Below are positions 58,414 to 64,000 of a stretch of DNA of 64,000 bases, piece after piece. A program made the translations under genes and the position numbers. The DNA lies in contig JAQFVV010012416.1 of the NCBI GenBank assembly GCA_028023455.1, positions 359,001 to 423,000 of the forward strand, in the 5' to 3' direction. This stretch comes from Epiperipatus broadwayi. Taxonomy: Eukaryota > Onychophora > Udeonychophora > Euonychophora > Peripatidae. The notes beneath the pieces are model-generated. The model did no database searches. It was not told the origin of the DNA and saw nothing but the letters and a program-made list of their open reading frames with translations. Every line of letters begins with the position of its first letter. Within the stretch, counting starts at the first letter, position 1.

Positions 58414-59877
58414 TGTACCAATATTGAAATTGGCACATATAATTTTATCTAAAAAAATTATTAAAATAATCTTTCGTAAAGGAAAAACGTAAAATTAAAT
58501 GTTGAAGAGTTTATTACAGTTTGTCTTTGGAAAAGATAAGAGTCAAATAGTTTTCTATCATTAGTTTTTGAAATAAAAGTTAGAAAATAATTGATTAAAA
58601 GAGGGGGAGGGGGAGTTTGGTTAGAAAAGTTAAACTAAACGTTTTATAAAAGGGAGTAGAGTCTATTATTATTAATTGAAATATAACTTAAAATATATAA
58701 AAAAAATACAATCTCTTTTCATTCGAATTAAAGAAAAAATAATCTTAAAACTAGTAATATATGTGTGTATATATGTGCGATTGTCAATAATAGAATAAAT
58801 GTATGTGTAATAAATGTTATTATAAATAAATGAAATAAAAGAAGATTATCATTAAAAAACATGGCAATGGCTATTAATTAAAATATAAAACAACACATTT
58901 TGCATGGTTATTACTAATTAAACAATCTTTCAAAAGCACGTTGTCAAAGGATTATCAATGAAATTTCATCAACAGATATTGCCGGAGGATATCGAAAAGA
59001 AAATTACTTTGCAGGTATAAATAGTAAAATTTTATCGGATAATTAGTCAGTTCAGACATTAGTTGAGTTCAGAAATTAATTGAGTCAGTTAAGTCAAGAG
59101 AAGACCATCAGTTGAGTTAATTGTATCCAGAAACAAAATGTGGTGCTGAGCAGTTTTGGGAAATACACGCCTCTTCACAGCTTGATGTCCGATGAAAACA
59201 GCAAGATCTGCCCATGAAATAATGTCAGCTTAACAACTTGGAAATCTCCATCAATATCTAATTGTCTTCAATAATAATAATCATGAAGAATAATGAAACT
59301 CATCAAGGAAACATTCCAGCCAGCTGGAAGTATTCGTAATGGAAGAAGCAGCAAACAAGAAGAAAACAAAGTTCTAAATCTACATTCAAAATCCTAGGTA
59401 AAACATTTGCTTATTTTCATTTATACCATAATAGCCATTGCATTAAAATTCGTAAAGCCTCCAGAGACAAGTAATTTGAACTCTATAATCATGCATAAAA
59501 TGAACTATTGATGTGCGTGTTTGTGAATGTATATGATTTTATAAACGTCAAACATTATTTATGCCTTTTCATAAGATATATATTATAGGGTATTAATTTA
59601 AAATGTGCATGTGTTATATTAGTTAAAAAAATATAAAGATGTTTAAATTTAGTAAATTAATGTTAGTTAATAAATTGTCTTAAAATTTAAACTCTATTTG
59701 TTGGTCAATTCTTTTTATCAATTCTTTTACAAATCTTTATCAATTCTTTTCACCACTAATTATGTATAATCTATTAGTGATTACAAACAGCTGAGATAGT
59801 CGTGGATATTTAGGCATTGAGTTAGTGGCCATTGCTCAAAGTGCGTTATTTATTCATTCTTGAAGAGATAGCTGGCA
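58414..59877 (+). repeat. Left copy of the long direct repeat (5' LTR candidate)
   Basis: Aligned with 62553-64000 to the last visible base. It inserts just after a (TA)n run. It must extend beyond 59877, but how far cannot be seen; a terminal CA was not identified. Confidence 0.75.
59016..59050 (+). promoter_or_regulatory. TATA box and initiator in the left repeat
   Basis: TATAAATA (59016-59023) followed after about 25 bases by TCAGTTCAGAC, an initiator-like TCAGT. The same pair is kept in the right copy at 63151-63190, so the module has stayed intact in both. Confidence 0.55.
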
Positions 59878-59914
59878 CCCGTGTTTATACACAAACAAAA
59901 AAAGTGCTTTGAAC

Positions 59915-60115
59915 ATGGTGTTGAACTCAACAGCCGAGGAGAAGCTATGTCCTGGAAATGTAACATTAGTTATATATTTTATAGCTATCGTTTGGACATA
60001 CATATTCTCCGAATATGTTCTTCTCTGGCTAAGAGGCCGGTGTTTCAAAGGACCCATATACGAACCCAGTATAAATGGCTATACCCAACTTGGAGCTGGA
60101 CCTAAGAAACAATAG
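59915..60115 (+). CDS. Candidate 66-aa single-pass membrane protein
   Basis: An ATG in good context (AACATGG) opens a frame MVLNSTAEEKLCPGN, then one hydrophobic segment (VTLVIYFIAIVWTYIFSEYV, about residues 16-40), an RGRCFKG basic stop-transfer, and a polar tail PIYEPSINGYTQLGAGPKKQ. Two possible N-glycosylation sites (NST, NVT) precede the membrane segment, which suits an outside N terminus. Base composition is much richer in G+C than the flanks. It lies in what would be a second exon: donor CTAGGTAAAA at 59397/59398 and acceptor ACAAACAG at 59790 bound a possible 393-base intron after the TATA module. The right repeat copy loses that donor GT. I do not recognise the protein; it could be a captured host gene or a chance frame. 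Confidence 0.4.
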   Translation: MVLNSTAEEKLCPGNVTLVIYFIAIVWTYIFSEYVLLWLRGRCFKGPIYEPSINGYTQLGAGPKKQ

Positions 60116-60473
60116 TAATTAAATACTTTGTTTCTTGCTTAAAAATAAAAATCTTAAAGAAAAGCTAAATTACGTACATTAAAGTTGTTTAATTTTAAAA
60201 AAAGAATTGACCGAAACCTTTTTTCTTTAAATGAAAAGAGTTTATGTTATTTACGTTATTTAAAATAAATCATTATGTTAAATCAGAGACAATTGGGTAT
60301 TATGGGCAGAGCTGAGACATTAGAATGGGTAAAGGAAAATGGACAAAAGGGGTGGAGCAGCATGTGTTTCCATTTTAGTAAGAAATAAATAAATAAGTTG
60401 TATATTAAATTTAGTTTAACGTAAGTGCTAGTTTGAAAAAAATAATAATAATAAAAAAATATATGGTTTCAAA

Positions 60474-61145
60474 ATGGGAAAAGATATAGAGCTGGAGGAA
60501 TTAATAAAAAGAGTAGAGGCGTTAGAAAGGGAACATGAGAATATAAAAACATGGGTGCACATATATTTTAAAAATCCTCAGTTAGTGGAAAAGGAAGATA
60601 CATATGAGATGCAGATGATGATGAATATGATGCAAAATTTTGAGCAAAGTCAGCAAGACCTCAAAAAAGAATTGTATCAGAAACTTGAGCAAAGCCAGTT
60701 AGAACTCAAAGCAGAATTGAAGGAAAAAATTAGTCAGGTTAAATGAGAAATTAAGGAACTCAGAGCAGAAGTAAGAGACATAAAATTTGGATTAGAATCA
60801 GATAGCATTGAAACGGATAAAGTAGAAACTTATGTAGATCAAAAGGCAAAAGATAGCGTAGAAGTGTTTTTACAAAAATTTAAAAAGGTTAATGTAAAAG
60901 TTCGTGTTCGTTTTAAACGGAGATTTAAAATAAAAAGGAAGCGTAGAAAAAAATATTCATGGTTAGGAAAAATACAGAGATCTGTGAAGCTTAAAGGTTT
61001 TCTAATTTACAAGGCAGAAAATAGAACAAAACGAGAAAGAGATAATGCAATAAATTTTAATCGAGAGAGAGATGTGAGAATATGGAGTATAATTTATGTT
61101 AGTGAGCTAGTAGAAAGAAAGAAGGAACTGCCTGACATAGTTTAA
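60474..61145 (+). pseudogene. Gag-like coiled-coil ORF with one in-frame stop
   Basis: One plus-strand frame runs from ATG at 60474 to the stop at 61143-61145, interrupted only by TGA at 60744-60746. The first 90 residues (MGKDIELEELIKRVEALERE, later QSQQDLKKELYQKLEQSQLE) are heptad-like coiled coil. After the stop the frame continues EIKELRAEVRDIKFGL, then turns very basic (RVRFKRRFKIKRKRRKKY), as in nucleic-acid-binding gag C termini. No zinc knuckle. About 223 aa, with no protease or RT after it. Assignment as gag rests on this architecture and its place between the long repeats. Confidence 0.5.
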
Positions 61146-61149
61146 AAGT

Positions 61150-62105
61150 TAGTTAAGGGTCAGAATATTAAAGTAAACAGAAATAATGACCGGAAATGGA
61201 CTATGAGTTTAATATGATTATTTTAACGTAGGTGAAAAGCCTGAATTAGAATTTCGCTGGATTGTTTGTCAAATAATAATGGAGGCTTCATAAAATAAAA
61301 GATTTTGTTTTTCTCCATGCACATATTAATTAAGGAAATGCTCATAAATAAACAGTTCAAATAAATAAAAAATCAAGTTAAATAAATGGGTCAAATTAAT
61401 AATGTAAAAGTAAAGTTGTAGGTTTAAATAAATGAAAAGATAATGGAATTTCTAGAATAAAATTAAGTTAGTCAAATAGATATTTGTATAATAATGAATC
61501 GCAATAAAGTAAAACAGTTTTTTTTTTTCTGAGTACACGCACGTTAAAATAAAATAGTTTTGAATATACGTAAGTTAATAAAAGGAAGTAAATAAATGGT
61601 TTAAAGTAATCAAGTCCAATAAAATCTTTGTATAGTAATAAAGAGCAGTAAAATAAAATAGTTTTCTGAATATACGCACGTTAATACATAAGTTAAAGTA
61701 ATGGGTTAAAATAATATTGTAATATAAATAAATATGTAAACTAATGTCCATGATGGTTTAGAATAGTATTGTAAGATTAAATAAATTTCATGCTAACTTA
61801 AGAATAATATTGTAAGATTAAAATAGATATTGGTTGTATGATTTAAAAAATGATATTGTAATGTTCATAAATATAAATGAAAGTCATAAGTTGTATTAGG
61901 AAAGTTTCAGGGTTCAAAATTAAGAGAAGAGGGTAGTATAGAAATAAGTTTAGATAAGGATAAGTTTAAAGCTGTCGACTGGATAAATTTTAGTACCCAT
62001 AAGGGATTGGCAGGGATCATTCCTCTTTTAAAATGTGCACTGGCAACAACCAGAGTAAGTCATAAGTATCTTTTTCAGGGGAGAATCCCCATATCTCATA
62101 CCTCA
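61150..62105. other. Element interior, AT-rich, non-coding
   Basis: Repeated phrases such as ACGCACGTTAA and AAATAAATAG recur loosely, but no ORF or motif is supported. Confidence 0.5.
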
Positions 62106-62293
62106 TTTTCCAAAGCATAAGTTGGAAATGGACAGTTAAAAATTCCTGCCATTCACAGCGACCTCTTCTTAGTCAAAGTCCGATCAAGAGAATCGGCAAT
62201 TGTTTTTCAAAGCGTAAGTCGGAAATGGACAGTTGAAAATTTCTGCCATTCGCAGCAACCTTTTCTTAGTCAAAGTCCGATCAAGAGAATCGG
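62106..62293 (+). repeat. Tandem duplication, about 95 bp, two copies
   Basis: GTTGGAAATGGACAGTTAAA / GTCGGAAATGGACAGTTGAA and AGTCAAAGTCCGATCAAGAG (identical) define units 62106-62203 and 62204-62293 inside the element. Confidence 0.85.
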
Positions 62294-62539
62294 AAGCTGA
62301 AGCTTTGTTTATAAAAGATCCCTGTGCCACAAAATTAGTTTGTCCTCATGGTCACTATCCAGGACTCAGAACATTGTAAACAATGTTGCCAGCATAGAAA
62401 GAAGAAAAGTATCATTGGAGATTGCCCTTGGTATGTAAAGTAAAAGTTATCAAAAAGCAAACTCAAAAAGAATAATAAATTAAGATTTAATGTTTTCAGG
62501 GATAAAATGGTCAAAAATAGATGCATTTTACTCTCAAAC

Positions 62540-62552
62540 AGGGATGGTGTAA
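62540..62552 (+). other. Polypurine-tract-like sequence
   Basis: AGGGATGGTGTAA directly precedes the TGTACC start of the second long repeat, the position expected for plus-strand priming in an LTR element. Confidence 0.45.
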
Positions 62553-64000
62553 TGTACCAATATTGAAATTGGCAAATATAATTTTATCTAAAAAAATTAT
62601 TAAAATAATCTTTCGTAAAAGAAAAACATAAAATTAAATGTTGAAGAGTTTATTACAGTTTGTCTTCAGAATAGATAAGAATCAAATAGTTTTCTATCAC
62701 TAGTTTTTGAAATAAAAGTTAGAAAATAATTGATTAAAAGGGGAGAGGGGTAGTTTGGTTAGAAAAGTTAAACTAAAAGTTTTATAAAAGGGAGTAGAAT
62801 CTATTATTATTAGTTGAAATATAATTTAAAGTGTAAAAAAAAATACAATCTCTTTTCATTCGAATTAAAGAAAAAATAATCTTAAAACTAGTAATATATG
62901 TGCGTATATATGTGCGATTGTCAATAATAGAATAAATGTATGCGTAATAAATGTTATTATAATAAATGAAATAAAAGAAGATTATCATTAAAAAACATGG
63001 CAATGGCTATTAATTAAAATATAAACAACACGTTTTGCATGGCTATTACTAATTAAACAATCTTCCAAAAACACATTGTCAAAGGATTATCAATGAAATT
63101 TCAACAACAGATATTGCCGGAGGATATTGAAAAGAAAAACACTTTGCAGGTATAAATAGTAAAATTTTATCGAATAATCAATCAGTTCAGACATTAGTTG
63201 AGTTCAGAAATTAATTGAGTCAGTTAAGTCAAGAGAAGACCATCAGTTGAGTTAATTGTATCCAGAAACAAAATGCGGTGCTGAGCAGTTTTGGGAAATA
63301 CACGCCTCTCCACAGCCTGATGTCCGATGAAAACAGCAAAATCTGCCCATGAAATAATGTCAGCTTAACAACTTGGAAATCTCCATCAATATCTAATTCT
63401 CTTCAATAATAATAATCATGAAGAATAATGAAACTCATCAAGGAAACGTCTCAGCTGGCTGGAAGTATTCGTAATGGAAGAAGCAGCAAACAAGAAGAAA
63501 ACAAAGTTCTAAATCTACGTTCAAAATCCTAGATAAAACATTTGCTTATTTTTGTTTATACCATAATAGCCATTGCATTAAAATTTGTAAAGCCTCCAGA
63601 TACAAGTAATTTGAACTCCATAATCATGCATAAAATGAACTATTGATGTGCGTGTTTGTGAATGTATATGATTTTATAAACGTCAAACATTATTTATGCC
63701 TTTTCATAAGATATATATTATAATGTATTAATTTAAAATGTGCGTGTGTTATATTAGTTAAAAAGTTATAAAGATGTTTAAATTTAGTAAATTAATGTTA
63801 GTTAATAAATTGTCTTAAAATGTAAACTCTATTTGTTGGTCAATTCTTTTACAAATCTTTATCAATTCTTTTCCCCATTAATTATGTATAATCTATTAGT
63901 GATTACAAACAGCTGAGCTAGTTGTGGATATTTAGGCGTTGAGTTAGTGGCCATTGCTCAAAGTGCATTATTTATTCATTCTTGAATAGATAGCTGGCAC
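62553..64000 (+). repeat. Right copy of the long direct repeat (3' LTR candidate), cut by window end
   Basis: Matches 58414-59877 throughout, with scattered substitutions and small indels. The donor-like GT at the equivalent of 59398 reads AT here. Confidence 0.75.

Larger units (their letters stand above)
58414..64000 (+). mobile_element. Non-autonomous LTR retrotransposon (incomplete at window end)
   Basis: A direct repeat starts TGTACCAATATTGAAATTGG at 58414 and again at 62553 and runs to the window edge with about 95 percent identity. A purine run AACAGGGATGG precedes the second copy, as a polypurine tract should. The 2.5-kb interior holds a short gag-like ORF and no polymerase, so this would be a large non-autonomous (LARD-like) element. 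The alternative is a tandem genomic duplication of about 4.14 kb. Confidence 0.6.

Overview
The window is AT-rich (roughly three quarters A+T by eye) eukaryotic, almost certainly invertebrate animal, intergenic or intronic DNA. Reasons: intron-like spacing, no operons, tRNA-derived SINEs with poly(A) tails and target-site duplications, non-LTR retrotransposons with microsatellite tails, a Penelope-like element (PLE), cut-and-paste transposon relics and long TA/TAA microsatellites. I cannot name the phylum from the sequence.

Layout. 0.5-5 kb is a mosaic of LINE ends, SINEs, PLE terminal repeat and a TAA microsatellite. 5.4-6.5 kb (minus strand) has the only convincing host-like coding pieces: two small exon-like segments, each with an acceptor-like AG and an in-frame stop. 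7-14 kb is AT-rich with scattered repeat copies. 14.75-17.86 kb is a full-length RTE-like LINE with an uninterrupted 995-aa endonuclease/reverse transcriptase ORF on the minus strand. It is the one clearly intact protein gene, and five other truncated or internally deleted copies of it lie in the window. 18-33 kb has a hAT-like MITE, a foldback element, a Merlin transposase relic, palindromes and SINEs. 39-46.5 kb is rich in SINEs and includes a broken PLE (RT and GIY-YIG pieces) split by a palindromic repeat. 46.5-58.4 kb is mostly featureless AT-rich DNA. 58.4 kb to the end is a pair of direct repeats longer than 1.4 kb, about 4.14 kb apart, best read as the LTRs of a non-autonomous LTR retrotransposon with a broken coiled-coil gag-like ORF. 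A second reading is a tandem duplication of a small gene encoding a 66-aa single-pass membrane protein.

The most interesting signal is hammerhead ribozymes (HHRs). Three repeat families with unrelated sequence carry hammerhead cores: a 225-bp PLE terminal repeat (3.7 and 44.7 kb), a second palindromic PLE-like repeat (46.4 kb, one core on each arm), and a dispersed 240-390 bp family with long terminal inverted arms (about ten copies). In the best copies the catalytic core, stems I-III and a cleavage triplet are all readable. HHRs in PLEs and in small retrozymes are known; a short inverted-arm (MITE-like) element with a central HHR is not a class I can name.
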